Below are positions 31,856 to 40,077 of a stretch of 64,000 nucleotides of DNA, in pieces. The position numbers and the translations under genes were made by a program. The notes under the pieces are model-generated. The model searched no databases, was not told where the DNA came from, and was given only the letters and a program-made list of their open reading frames with translations. Every line of letters begins with the position of its first letter. Within the stretch, counting starts at the first letter, position 1. The stretch is from Gemmatimonadales bacterium (GTDB taxonomy: Bacteria; Gemmatimonadota; Gemmatimonadetes; Gemmatimonadales; GWC2-71-9), in the NCBI GenBank assembly GCA_019637315.1, contig JAHBVU010000001.1:62001-126000 (forward strand), written 5' to 3'.

Positions 31856-31884
31856 ATTATACGCCGAGTATGGGACAGTGGCAG
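31856..31884 (-). promoter_or_regulatory. Promoter of the pafB operon (CTGCCA-N17-TATAAT)
   Basis: On the minus strand a perfect TATAAT (31861-31856) is preceded by 17 bases and CTGCCA (31884-31879). Transcription would begin near 31849, giving a leader of about 60 bases to ATG 31787. A TGTC core (within 31878-31870) stands exactly eight bases before TATAAT, the spacing of the PafBC-dependent damage promoter (TTGTCRGTG-N8-TAnnnT), but the rest of that motif does not match. Confidence 0.6.
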
Positions 31885-31998
31885 AGATCTGCCTCAGCGA
31901 TGCTCTCCGAGCCGGTGGGGAGTCTGCCCGTTGTCCTCACCGCCCGTTCGCCGAGCCAGCCCGCTACATTCCGATCCGTCCTCCAACCCATTGGCCCC

Positions 31999-33141
31999 AT
32001 GCATCGCTCACCCCGCCTGCTCCCGTTCGGCGCCGTGCTCGTCGCGGCCGCGTGCAACACCCCGTCCGCCACACCCGCCGAGAGCGCCGTCGCTCCGTCC
32101 GGCGCGCCGTGGACACTCCAAGTCGTCCGTCCAGACACCAGCGACGGCATCCGGATTCTGATCCTCCATGACATGGAGGGCCTCTCCGGTCAGAGCGACC
32201 CGTCTTCCTTCAATTACGGCACGCCGCTCTACCCCAAGGGTCAGGAAATGCTCGTCGGCGATATCAACGCCGTTGTCGACGGTCTCTACCAGGGCGGTGC
32301 CACGGAGGTCCTGATCGTCGACGGCCACGGCAGCGGCAACCCCGGCCCCGACGTCCGGCGTGACCTGCTCGACCCGCGCGCGAAGCAGATTCTTCGCGCT
32401 GAATCGTTCGACGGCTACTTCGACACCCCGAACTTCGAAGAGTTCGATGGTGTAGCCGTGGTAGGTATGCACGCCAAGACCGGATCCCGCGGCTTCGCCT
32501 CCCACACCTTCACGCTCGGTATCGGGATCGCCATCAACGGCCAGACCATCACCGAAACCGAGTTGGTCGGTCTGTCGTGGGGAAGGCAGGGCACGCCGGT
32601 CATCTTCGGCTCCGGCGACGACCGCCTTGCTGCCGATCTCGCCGGCCCAATGCCGTGGATCGAGTTCGTCACCGTGAAGACAGCGACTGCCGCCGACAGC
32701 GCCATCACTCGCCCGGTGGACGAGGCACGTGCGGAGCTGACCGCCAAGGCCAAGCTTGCCGTCGAGAACCTGAAAGCTGGTAAGACCCAGGCGATGAAGG
32801 CCCCCGCCCCGCTTCGGGTCGGGCTTCGCGCCGTGCCGCCCGCCAACATCGCGGTGCTCGACGGGTTTCCGGGTGTGACTTACGCGGACAGCACTGCGAC
32901 GATCACCGTCGACAGCTTGCGCGCCGGCTACGATGCGCTGATCAAGATGGTGGGCATCGCTACGGGCGCCTACAGCAGCCAGCTCGCCAGGATCGTGGCA
33001 TCGCGGCCGGACGGACAACAGATCCTGCGGGCCTACGGCGATCAGGTCGGCAAGGTCTGGTTCGACTATGAGTCGGGTCGCTGGAAGGCCCCGCCAGCAC
33101 CAGTGCCGGATACGGGCCAAAGGTACCACGGATATCGCTAG
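31999..33141 (+). CDS. Lipoprotein M55-family D-aminopeptidase
   Basis: A 380-residue product with lipobox LVAAAC (residues 14-19). The M55 (DppA-type) metal site is visible: D-M-E-G in LILHDMEGLSG, His in VDGHGSG, His in VVGMHAKTG, and Glu in ITETELVGLSWG. DppA-like enzymes remove N-terminal D-amino acids from short peptides and assemble as decamers; the cytoplasmic enzyme of Bacillus lacks a signal, so this one, predicted to be exported, differs. The C-terminal third contains PLRVGLRAVPP and a helical tail. Start chosen at ATG 31999 for the signal. Confidence 0.87.
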   Translation: MHRSPRLLPFGAVLVAAACNTPSATPAESAVAPSGAPWTLQVVRPDTSDGIRILILHDMEGLSGQSDPSSFNYGTPLYPKGQEMLVGDINAVVDGLYQGGATEVLIVDGHGSGNPGPDVRRDLLDPRAKQILRAESFDGYFDTPNFEEFDGVAVVGMHAKTGSRGFASHTFTLGIGIAINGQTITETELVGLSWGRQGTPVIFGSGDDRLAADLAGPMPWIEFVTVKTATAADSAITRPVDEARAELTAKAKLAVENLKAGKTQAMKAPAPLRVGLRAVPPANIAVLDGFPGVTYADSTATITVDSLRAGYDALIKMVGIATGAYSSQLARIVASRPDGQQILRAYGDQVGKVWFDYESGRWKAPPAPVPDTGQRYHGYR

Positions 33142-33170
33142 CATCAGATCTGGGGTTCCGCTTCTAGTCC

Positions 33171-33210
33171 GGGTGCCGGCCCGTCGGCACCCGAGAAGCC
33201 GGGGGGCTTC
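33171..33210. terminator. Two tandem hairpins after the M55 peptidase gene
   Basis: First: GGGTGCCG 33171-33178 with CGGCACCC 33185-33192, 6-base loop. Second: GAAGCC 33195-33200 with GGCTTC 33205-33210, loop GGGG, followed by TTGA. They lie 29 and 53 bases after the stop codon and just before the importer promoter, so they probably isolate the two units. Confidence 0.6.
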
Positions 33211-33247
33211 TTGACACCCAATGCCCCCGGCGTAGAATCGGGGGCAT
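33211..33247 (+). promoter_or_regulatory. Importer operon promoter (TTGACA-N16-TAGAAT) straddled by an inverted repeat
   Basis: TTGACA 33211-33216, 16 bases, TAGAAT 33233-33238; transcription would start near 33245, about 38 bases before the GTG at 33283. The -10 lies in the middle of a perfect inverted repeat, ATGCCCCC (33221-33228) and GGGGGCAT (33240-33247), 11 bases apart. A protein bound to both arms would cover the -10 and the start, so this is a good repressor-operator candidate. No adjacent regulator gene is seen. Confidence 0.72.
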
Positions 33248-33282
33248 CTTAGCTCGCCATCCCTTTCACATCCGGACAACCT

Positions 33283-34113
33283 GTGCCCGATCCAGTCTCG
33301 GCACGACCGGCAATGCTGGGAGACGGACCTCTCGCGGTCCGGAACCTCGAGGTCGTCTATAGCGACGTGATTCTCGTGCTGCACGGGGTCAGCCTCGAGG
33401 TGCCCGCGCGAGCGATCGTTGCGTTGCTGGGCGCCAACGGTGCAGGCAAGACAACCCTGCTCCGCGCCGTCACCGGGCTGCTCTCGATCCACCGCGGCCG
33501 CGCCACCAAGGGTGAGATCCGCTTCGGCGGCATCCGGTTAGGCGCGCAATCGGCCCCGGACATTGTCCGCCTCGGTGTGGCACAAGTCATGGAAGGCCGC
33601 CGCCTCTTTGCCGAGCTGACAGTCGAGGAGAATCTGCGAGTCGGCGGGTTTACCCGCGGTCGCGGGGCCATGCGTGAGGGTCTCGACCGGATCTACACCC
33701 TCTTTCCACGCCTTGCCGAGCGGCGCCGGGCGGTCAGCGGTTACCTGTCGGGCGGCGAACAGCAGATGGTCGCGATCGGACGTGCGTTGATGACCTCGCC
33801 GCGTCTCTTGATCCTCGATGAACCCTCTCTTGGCCTCGCACCGAAGATCGTGGAGCAGGTGCGCGAGATCGTGCTCACGGTGCACGAGGCAGGCACCGCT
33901 GTCCTCCTCGTGGAACAGAACGCCGCGATGGCGCTCTCGGTGGCGCACTACGGCTACATCATGGAGAACGGGAAGATCGTCCGCGACGGCTCGGCCGACG
34001 CGCTGCGCGCCGACGCTGACGTTCGCGAATTCTATCTTGGCGGAAGCGGCGAGAATCGGCGCTCGTTCCGTGACGTCAAGACCTATCGACGCCGGAAGCG
34101 ATGGAGCGCGTGA
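33283..34113 (+). CDS. Branched-chain-amino-acid-type ABC importer ATPase (LivF family)
   Basis: A 276-residue ATPase: Walker A GANGAGKTT, Q-loop VMEGRRLFAELTVEENL, signature LSGGEQQ, Walker B LLILDEPSLGLAP and switch His in the LLVEQNAAMAL region (the usual LivF form). It has an extended basic C-terminus (about 20 extra residues ending RRRKRW). GTG 33283 gives a few residues more than ATG 33313; both are possible. First gene of a six-gene operon in which neighbours overlap. It overlaps the next ATPase by 13 bases. Confidence 0.88.
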   Translation: MPDPVSARPAMLGDGPLAVRNLEVVYSDVILVLHGVSLEVPARAIVALLGANGAGKTTLLRAVTGLLSIHRGRATKGEIRFGGIRLGAQSAPDIVRLGVAQVMEGRRLFAELTVEENLRVGGFTRGRGAMREGLDRIYTLFPRLAERRRAVSGYLSGGEQQMVAIGRALMTSPRLLILDEPSLGLAPKIVEQVREIVLTVHEAGTAVLLVEQNAAMALSVAHYGYIMENGKIVRDGSADALRADADVREFYLGGSGENRRSFRDVKTYRRRKRWSA

Positions 34114-34883
34114 CGGCCTCGCCCCTCCTCGCTGTCGAACACCTGACCCTTCGGTTTGGCGGCGTTACCGCGCTCGACGATGTGAGCTTTGCCGTCAACC
34201 ACGGCGAACTCTTCGCCATCATCGGACCGAACGGCGCCGGCAAGACGTCGATTTTCAACTGTCTGAACGGCGTCTATCGCCCGGAGCAGGGAATTATCAC
34301 GCTTGGTGACACGGTGCTCACCGGCTGCTCACCGACCGCCATCGCTGAACTCGGTGTGGCCCGCACCTTCCAGAATCTCGGTCTCTTCAGCCACCTCACG
34401 GTGCTCGAGAACCTGCTGCTGGGCAGCCACCATCTGATGCGCACGGGCCTGCTCGCCGGCGCGGTCTGGTTCGGCAAAGCGCGTCGAGAGGAGATCGCGC
34501 AGCGGCGCGCCTGCGAACCGATCATCGAGCTGCTCGAGCTCGAACCGTACCGCTTTCAGCCGGTGGCGCTGCTGCCGTACGGGGTGCGCAAGCGGGTCGA
34601 AGTGGCGCGCGCGCTGGCGATGCGGCCGCGCCTCCTCCTGCTCGACGAACCGGCGGCAGGAATGAACCTCGAAGAGACTGAAGATCTGGCCCGCTACATC
34701 CGGGAAATCAACGAAGAACTCGGCGTGGCCATCCTGCTGGTCGAGCACGACATGCATTTCGTGATGGACTTGGCGCGACGGGTCATGGCGATGGACTTCG
34801 GTCGGGTGCTCGCCATCGGTCTGCCCGAGGCTGTCCGGGCTGATCCTGCAGTGGTGGACGCATACCTCGGGGTGGCGTCATGA
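34101..34883 (+). CDS. Branched-chain-amino-acid-type ABC importer ATPase (LivG family)
   Basis: A 260-residue ATPase: Walker A GPNGAGKTS, LivG-type segment VARTFQNLGLFSHLTVLENLLLG, a degenerate signature LPYGVRKRVE in place of LPYGQQRRLE, Walker B LLLLDEPAAGMN and switch His in LVEHDMHFVM. Pairs with the LivF-type ATPase to drive the permease heterodimer. Overlaps the preceding gene by 13 bases and the following acyl-CoA synthetase by 4 (ATGA). Confidence 0.88.
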   Translation: MERVTASPLLAVEHLTLRFGGVTALDDVSFAVNHGELFAIIGPNGAGKTSIFNCLNGVYRPEQGIITLGDTVLTGCSPTAIAELGVARTFQNLGLFSHLTVLENLLLGSHHLMRTGLLAGAVWFGKARREEIAQRRACEPIIELLELEPYRFQPVALLPYGVRKRVEVARALAMRPRLLLLDEPAAGMNLEETEDLARYIREINEELGVAILLVEHDMHFVMDLARRVMAMDFGRVLAIGLPEAVRADPAVVDAYLGVAS

Positions 34884-36715
34884 CGGCGACGATCGGGGCC
34901 GAATCCGTGCGCACTGACGCTGCGGTCGTCACCCTGCCTGCGCTGCTTCGCCGCAACGCAGAGATGGCCCCCGACCGGGTGGCGCTCCGTCACAAGAACC
35001 TGGGTTACTGGCAGGAGTACACCTGGGCCGAGTACGCCGTTCGCTCGGTGCGCGTCGGGCTGGGGCTGCGGGCGCTTGGTGTGGACTCAGGCGATCGGGT
35101 CGCCATCCTGGCCGAGAACCGGCCGGAATGGCTTTGGACCGACATCGGCACACAGGGTATCGGCGCGATTGCCGTTGGCGTCTACTGTACCAGCCCGGCC
35201 GAGGAGGTGGCGCACGTCCTGGCGGACTCCGGGTGCGTCGCGGCGGTGGTGGAAGACGAGGAGCAGCTCGACAAGCTGCTGCAGGTTCGCGAGCGGCTGC
35301 CCCTGCTCCGCCACATCGTGCTGATCGAAACGCGCGGTGCCAGGCATCGGGTTGCGGCCGGTGAGGTCGTCACTTTTGAAGCGTTGCTCGACCTGGGTGC
35401 CGCGGCTGATCCAGATGCCTTCTGGCGCAGTGTCGACGCCCTGGATCCGGCGGGTGTCGCGATCATCGTCTACACCTCTGGCACCACCGGACCGCCTAAG
35501 GGCGCGATGCTCACCCACGCCAACCTGCACAGCGTCGGCGACTCATGGGGTGAAATCTGGGGTGTGGGTGAAGAGGATGAAATCCTGTCCTATCTGCCGC
35601 TTTGTCATGTGCTGGAGCGTTGCCTGTCCGTGATCCTCGCTGTGGCAATGCGCTATCGCGTCAACTTCGGCGGTGGCGGCGAATCGCTGGTGAGCGACCT
35701 TCGGGAGGTTCAACCCACCTTCTTCGTGGGTGTGCCGAGGGTGTGGGAAAAGATGATGGCGACGGTGGAGATCAAGATGCGGGATGCGTCCTGGCTCAAG
35801 CGCCGCATCTATATGTACTGGATGGATCGTGGCAGTCGACTGGCCCGGAGTCGGCTTGCGGGTACCCCGCCGACCCTGCTAGAGCGGCTGAGCTACGGAT
35901 TGGGCTGGATCCTGCTCTTCCGGCCGCTGCGCGAACGACTCGGTCTGGCCCGCGTCCGGGCGGCGGCGACCGGGGCGGCGCCGATTGCGCCGCAGGTCCT
36001 CGAGTTCTTTGCTGCGATCGGTGTCATGGTTTGCGAGGGCTACGGCCAGACCGAGGGCTCCGCGCTGGCCACCTTCAATCCGGCGGGTCGCGCGCGGCTC
36101 GGCACGGTGGGGATCGCTGCGCCCGGGGTGCAGATCCGGATTGCCGAGGACGGGGAAATCCTGGTCAAGTCGCGCGGTGTGTTCGCGGGCTACTTCCGGA
36201 ACGAGGCCGCAACGCGGGAAACGATCGATCCCGACGGCTGGCTGCGCACCGGCGACGTCGGTGAGATCGATGCGGATGGCTATCTCCGGATCACCGATCG
36301 CAAGAAGGACCTGATCATCACCGCGGGCGGCAAGAACATCTCGCCGTCGTGGATCGAGAACCGGCTCAAGGTGTCGCCCTATGTGCGCGAGGCGATCGTC
36401 ATCGGCGATCGCCAGCGCTACATCGTGGCGCTGATCGGCATCGAACTCGACACTGTCGGCGACTGGGCGGCGAGACAGCGACTGGCCTACACCACCTACC
36501 AGGATCTCGCCGAGCGGGCAGAAGTACAGCGACTGGTGGCTGAATGGATCGAGGAGGTGAACCGCGAGCTCGCACCGGTCGAACAGGTCAAACGCTTTGC
36601 GCTGCTGCCCAAGGAACTCGATCACGAGGAAGGTGAGCTGACCGCGACGCAGAAGGTCAAGCGCCGCGCCATCGCGCTTCGCTTCGCTTCGCTGGTCGAG
36701 GGGCTGTATCGATGA
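34880..36715 (+). CDS. Long-chain-type acyl-CoA synthetase embedded in the importer operon
   Basis: A 611-residue AMP-forming ligase. Seen: P-loop VYTSGTTGPPKGAML, YLPLCHVLERCLS, the AMP-binding EGYGQTEGSALATF, GWLRTGDVGEID, and the linker/catalytic DRKKDLIITAGGKNISPSWIEN near the C-terminus. It forms acyl-adenylate and then acyl-CoA in the cytoplasm. Both ends overlap neighbours (ATGA with the LivG-type ATPase and with the permease), so uptake and activation are coexpressed. The substrate is probably a fatty, aromatic or other carboxylic acid taken in by this importer. Confidence 0.9.
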   Translation: MTATIGAESVRTDAAVVTLPALLRRNAEMAPDRVALRHKNLGYWQEYTWAEYAVRSVRVGLGLRALGVDSGDRVAILAENRPEWLWTDIGTQGIGAIAVGVYCTSPAEEVAHVLADSGCVAAVVEDEEQLDKLLQVRERLPLLRHIVLIETRGARHRVAAGEVVTFEALLDLGAAADPDAFWRSVDALDPAGVAIIVYTSGTTGPPKGAMLTHANLHSVGDSWGEIWGVGEEDEILSYLPLCHVLERCLSVILAVAMRYRVNFGGGGESLVSDLREVQPTFFVGVPRVWEKMMATVEIKMRDASWLKRRIYMYWMDRGSRLARSRLAGTPPTLLERLSYGLGWILLFRPLRERLGLARVRAAATGAAPIAPQVLEFFAAIGVMVCEGYGQTEGSALATFNPAGRARLGTVGIAAPGVQIRIAEDGEILVKSRGVFAGYFRNEAATRETIDPDGWLRTGDVGEIDADGYLRITDRKKDLIITAGGKNISPSWIENRLKVSPYVREAIVIGDRQRYIVALIGIELDTVGDWAARQRLAYTTYQDLAERAEVQRLVAEWIEEVNRELAPVEQVKRFALLPKELDHEEGELTATQKVKRRAIALRFASLVEGLYR

Positions 36716-37608
36716 CCGATTTCGTTCAACTGGTCGTGGCGGGTTTGTCGCTCGGGTCGATCTATGCGCTGATCTGCCTCGCGTTTGTGGTCGTCTACCG
36801 CGCCACCGGTGTGCTCAACTTCGCGCTTGGCGGCCTGGTCGTCCTTGGGGCGTACGTCACCTTTCAGTTTGGGGTGCGTTGGGGGTTTCCTTTTCCGGTC
36901 GCGGTGCTTGCCGCTGCGCTGGTCCTCGGTGCGGTCGGCCTGCTGATCGAGCGCTTCGTGCTGCGACGGATGGTGGGTCAGCCCGTCTTTGCCGTGATCC
37001 TGATTACTCTGGGCCTGCTCTTCGTGCTGGAGCAGATCTGCACCACACTCTGGGGCTACGACCTCCAGATGCTGGGCGATCCCTGGGGCCTCCGCACCGT
37101 GATGCTGGCCGGTGCAACCATCAAGCTGCTCGACCTCTGGACCATCGGGGCATCGGCGGTGGCGCTGACGCTCGTCTTCATCGGCTTTCGGTTCACGACG
37201 GTCGGGGTTGCCATGCGCGCGGCAGCAAGTGACCCTGAGGCCGCGCTCGCGCATGGTGTCAATCCACGGACAGTCCACGGCATCGTCTGGGCCCTGGCGG
37301 GGGTGCTCGCGGTGGTGGCCGGAGTCTTTCTCACGGCGGGGCCGCGCGGCATCGATCTCACCGTCAGTCTCGTTGCCTTGCGGGCTTTCCCCGCAGCCAT
37401 CCTGGGTGGACTCGATTCGACCGAGGGTGCGGTGGCGGGCGGGCTCATCGTCGGGTTGGCGGAGGTGATGAGCGCGGCTTATATCACGCCCAACGCGCCG
37501 TGGCTCGGTGCGAACATCCACACGGTGATGCCGTACCTCCTGATGATTCTCGTGCTGCTGGTGCGCCCGTACGGGCTCTTCGGCACGCCGGAGGTGCGGC
37601 GGGCATGA
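36712..37608 (+). CDS. ABC importer permease (LivH family)
   Basis: A 298-residue inner-membrane protein with about 8 helices. LSLGSIYALICLAFVVVYRATGVLNFALGG at the N-terminus is the LivH hallmark, and the coupling-helix region VGVAMRAAASDPEAALAHGVNP with the closing AAILGGLDSTEGAVAGGLIVG is also typical. Pairs with the LivM-type permease next to it. ATGA overlaps on both sides. Confidence 0.9.
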   Translation: MTDFVQLVVAGLSLGSIYALICLAFVVVYRATGVLNFALGGLVVLGAYVTFQFGVRWGFPFPVAVLAAALVLGAVGLLIERFVLRRMVGQPVFAVILITLGLLFVLEQICTTLWGYDLQMLGDPWGLRTVMLAGATIKLLDLWTIGASAVALTLVFIGFRFTTVGVAMRAAASDPEAALAHGVNPRTVHGIVWALAGVLAVVAGVFLTAGPRGIDLTVSLVALRAFPAAILGGLDSTEGAVAGGLIVGLAEVMSAAYITPNAPWLGANIHTVMPYLLMILVLLVRPYGLFGTPEVRRA

Positions 37609-38702
37609 TCTGGAAGCTTCGCAACACCCGCCTGACGACTCGGTACGAGCATGACACCGTGCTCTTTCGCTCCCGCCCCGCGCAGGTTGGCGCGCTGGCG
37701 ATGGGGCTCGCGTGGCTGGTCCTGCCGCTCGCAATGGGCGAGTACTGGTCCACCGTGCTGGTGTATGCCGGAATCGCGGCCATTGGCGCCATCGGCCTCA
37801 ACCTGCTGATCGGATTCACCGGCCAGGTTTCGCTCGGCCACGCGGTCTTCTATGGGATCGGCGCCTACGCAGCGGCGGTGTTTGCCGGTCGGTGGGGGCT
37901 GCCGTTTCCGCTTTGGCTTCTGGCCGCCGCCGCGGTGGGTGGTGCTGTTGGCGGCCTGGTCGGGCCGTTTGCTCTTCGGCTTCGGGGCAACTACCTGGCG
38001 ATCGTGTCGCTCGGGCTCCTGGTGCTTGGCCAGCATGTCTTCGAGAACTGGAGCAGTGTCACGGGCGGGCTCACGGGCACGAGCGTGCGCGCGCCAGTTG
38101 CCGCGGCTGGCGTCGACATCGCGTCGCTGCAATTCGGCTCCTTCCGGCTCTCCCGGACGCAGGGCTATCTCTACTTTGTCTGGATCGTCGTGGCGGTGCT
38201 TGCCCTTGCCGCACGGAACATCGTGCGCTCCCGTCCTGGACGGGCGCTGCAGGCCATTCGCGATCGGGATCTGGCCGCCGAGATCATCGGTGTCTCCCAG
38301 GTTCATTGGAAGGTCGGGGCGTTTGTGGTCTCGAGCGGGTACGCCGCTTGCGCCGGGGCCCTGTACGCCTCCTTTGCGCGCTTCGTCAGCCCGCTCGATT
38401 TCTCCCTGCTCTTGTCGATTCAGTTCATCGCGATGATCGTCGTGGGTGGAGTCGGCGCCGTGTCCGGCTCAGTGCTCGGCGCGCTGTTTCTCACCTTGCT
38501 GCCGCGGGTAATCGAGAGCATGAGCGGCAGCATCCCGTTCGTGAGCAGCGATGGGACTGGGGGCGGGCTCACGGTTCAGTCGCTCAATCAGGCGCTGTTC
38601 GGGTTGCTCATCGTCGGTTTCCTGCTCTTTGAGCCGCTCGGACTCGCCGAGATCTGGCGGCGGCTCGTCCGGTACTTCAAAGCCTGGCCATTTTCGTACT
38701 GA
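37605..38702 (+). CDS. ABC importer permease (LivM family)
   Basis: A 365-residue inner-membrane protein with about 10 helices. LNLLIGFTGQVSLGHAVFYGIGAYAAA is the LivM hallmark; the coupling region is RALQAIRDRDLAAEIIGVSQVHWKVGAFVVS, and VVGGVGAVSGSVLGALFL closes the core. A basic N-terminal extension (about 30 residues) precedes the first helix. The ATG overlaps the LivH-type stop. The binding protein follows after 16 bases. Confidence 0.9.
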   Translation: MIWKLRNTRLTTRYEHDTVLFRSRPAQVGALAMGLAWLVLPLAMGEYWSTVLVYAGIAAIGAIGLNLLIGFTGQVSLGHAVFYGIGAYAAAVFAGRWGLPFPLWLLAAAAVGGAVGGLVGPFALRLRGNYLAIVSLGLLVLGQHVFENWSSVTGGLTGTSVRAPVAAAGVDIASLQFGSFRLSRTQGYLYFVWIVVAVLALAARNIVRSRPGRALQAIRDRDLAAEIIGVSQVHWKVGAFVVSSGYAACAGALYASFARFVSPLDFSLLLSIQFIAMIVVGGVGAVSGSVLGALFLTLLPRVIESMSGSIPFVSSDGTGGGLTVQSLNQALFGLLIVGFLLFEPLGLAEIWRRLVRYFKAWPFSY

Positions 38703-38718
38703 TCCATGGAGGGAACAG

Positions 38719-39966
38719 ATGTCAGCTCGTGTTTCGATTCGGCACCGCGGCGGTGCCGCCCTGCTCATGCTGTTGGGGCTGACCGCTTGCGGAGGTGGTG
38801 GCAGTGGGGCGACCCCTGGCATCGTCGGCGACACCATCGTCATCGGTGCACTGACGCCGCTCAGCGATCCGGTTGCGGTCATCGGCAAGCCGCTTCTGGC
38901 CGGACTGACCGCCTACTTCGCCCGTATCAACGAGCAGCAGGGCGGGGTGGGCGGCAAGTACAAGGTGAAGATCCTTGCCGAGGATATCCAGTACGTCAAT
39001 CCGTCGACGGGTGCGCAGAAGTACCAGAAGATCAAAGATCAGGTTGCCATGTTCGGTCTGGTGCTTGGTACGGATCAGGTCAATGGCATCCTGTCGCTCT
39101 TGGCTGAGGACGGGATCCTCGCGGTACCGACGACCTTTGACGCCGAGTGGGTCCGGGACGAGCGCCTGCTGCCGTGGGGGTCGCCCTATCAGCTGCAGGC
39201 CATCAACGGCGTGGCCTATGCGCTGACGGAGGGTGGCGCGACCGGTGCCACGGTCTGCACCATGACGCTCGCGACTGGCTACGGGAAGGCGGTTGTCGAC
39301 GGGGTCGAGTATCTCGCCGAGGCGATGGGTTTTCCGGTTCCCGTCAAGGCGACCTTCCGGCAGGACGATCAGGATTTCGTCGCGCCGATCACGCAGCTCA
39401 AGAACGCCGGATGCGGCGTCGTGATGCTCGCGTCGCTGCCCAGCGTGACAGGCAAGGTGCTCGGCGCGGCAGCGCAGCTTGGCTTTGCGCCGCGATGGAT
39501 CGGGACCTCGCCGTCGTGGCACCAGGCGTTCGTGACGTCGCCGCTGCGGGACTACCTCGTGGCGAACTACTGGAGTTCGTGGGACGGCGTGTCGCTGTCC
39601 GATACCAGTGAAGCCGGGGTGCGTACGATGCTTGCGGATCAAGCGGCGTATGCCCCCGGGCAGGCGCCGGACTTCTACTACTATGCGGGCTACGTGATGG
39701 CGTACCCGCTTCATGCGTTGCTGGAACACGCCGTTGCGGCGGGTGACCTCAGCCGGGCCGGGCTGCGGGCGGCGAGCCAGGTGCCTGATACGGTGTACTC
39801 CGATGGCCTCGTCAGCCCCTGGATCTACGGGCCGGGCGTGGATCGTGATCCGCCCCGGGGCGCAACGATTTTTCGGATCAACCCGGCCGACCCGCTCGGG
39901 TTGGAGGTCGTTCGCCGCGGGTTCACAGCGCCGGCAGCGCAGTCGTTCACGTTCAAAGGACACTGA
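38719..39966 (+). CDS. ABC importer substrate-binding lipoprotein (Leu/Ile/Val-binding type)
   Basis: A 415-residue lipoprotein with lipobox LGLTAC (residues 19-24) and a Gly-rich linker. The bilobed type I binding fold is shown by TIVIGALTPLSDPVAVIGKPLLAGLTAYF, QKYQKIKDQVAMFG, and the later DQDFVAPITQLKNAGCGVVML. Catches ligand outside the inner membrane for the LivH/M-type pore. GGAGGG five bases before the ATG supports the start; last gene of the operon and followed by an intrinsic terminator. The ligand is unknown; the acyl-CoA synthetase neighbour suggests a carboxylic acid. Confidence 0.88.
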   Translation: MSARVSIRHRGGAALLMLLGLTACGGGGSGATPGIVGDTIVIGALTPLSDPVAVIGKPLLAGLTAYFARINEQQGGVGGKYKVKILAEDIQYVNPSTGAQKYQKIKDQVAMFGLVLGTDQVNGILSLLAEDGILAVPTTFDAEWVRDERLLPWGSPYQLQAINGVAYALTEGGATGATVCTMTLATGYGKAVVDGVEYLAEAMGFPVPVKATFRQDDQDFVAPITQLKNAGCGVVMLASLPSVTGKVLGAAAQLGFAPRWIGTSPSWHQAFVTSPLRDYLVANYWSSWDGVSLSDTSEAGVRTMLADQAAYAPGQAPDFYYYAGYVMAYPLHALLEHAVAAGDLSRAGLRAASQVPDTVYSDGLVSPWIYGPGVDRDPPRGATIFRINPADPLGLEVVRRGFTAPAAQSFTFKGH

Positions 39967-39969
39967 TCT

Positions 39970-39990
39970 CGTTTCAGAATCTCTGAAACG
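39970..39990 (+). terminator. Intrinsic terminator of the importer operon
   Basis: Stem CGTTTCAGA (39970-39978), three-base loop, TCTGAAACG (39982-39990), then TCTCGTTTTG. It begins 3 bases after the binding-protein stop. Confidence 0.8.
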
Positions 39991-40030
39991 TCTCGTTTTG
40001 AAACCCACGACGTTCGGCGGTCGTAAGCCG

Positions 40031-40053
40031 GTTCGGGAGACTACCTCCCGAAC
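40031..40053 (+). repeat. Leader hairpin before the Sel1 lipoprotein gene
   Basis: GTTCGGGAG 40031-40039 and CTCCCGAAC 40045-40053, 5-base loop, ending 24 bases before ATG 40078. A weak promoter candidate (TTGAAA 39998-40003, 17 bases, TCGTAA) lies just upstream. The hairpin could be a leader structure, an operator, or a second terminator. Confidence 0.45.
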
Positions 40054-40077
40054 GCGACCTACAACGCCCGGCCGTCG

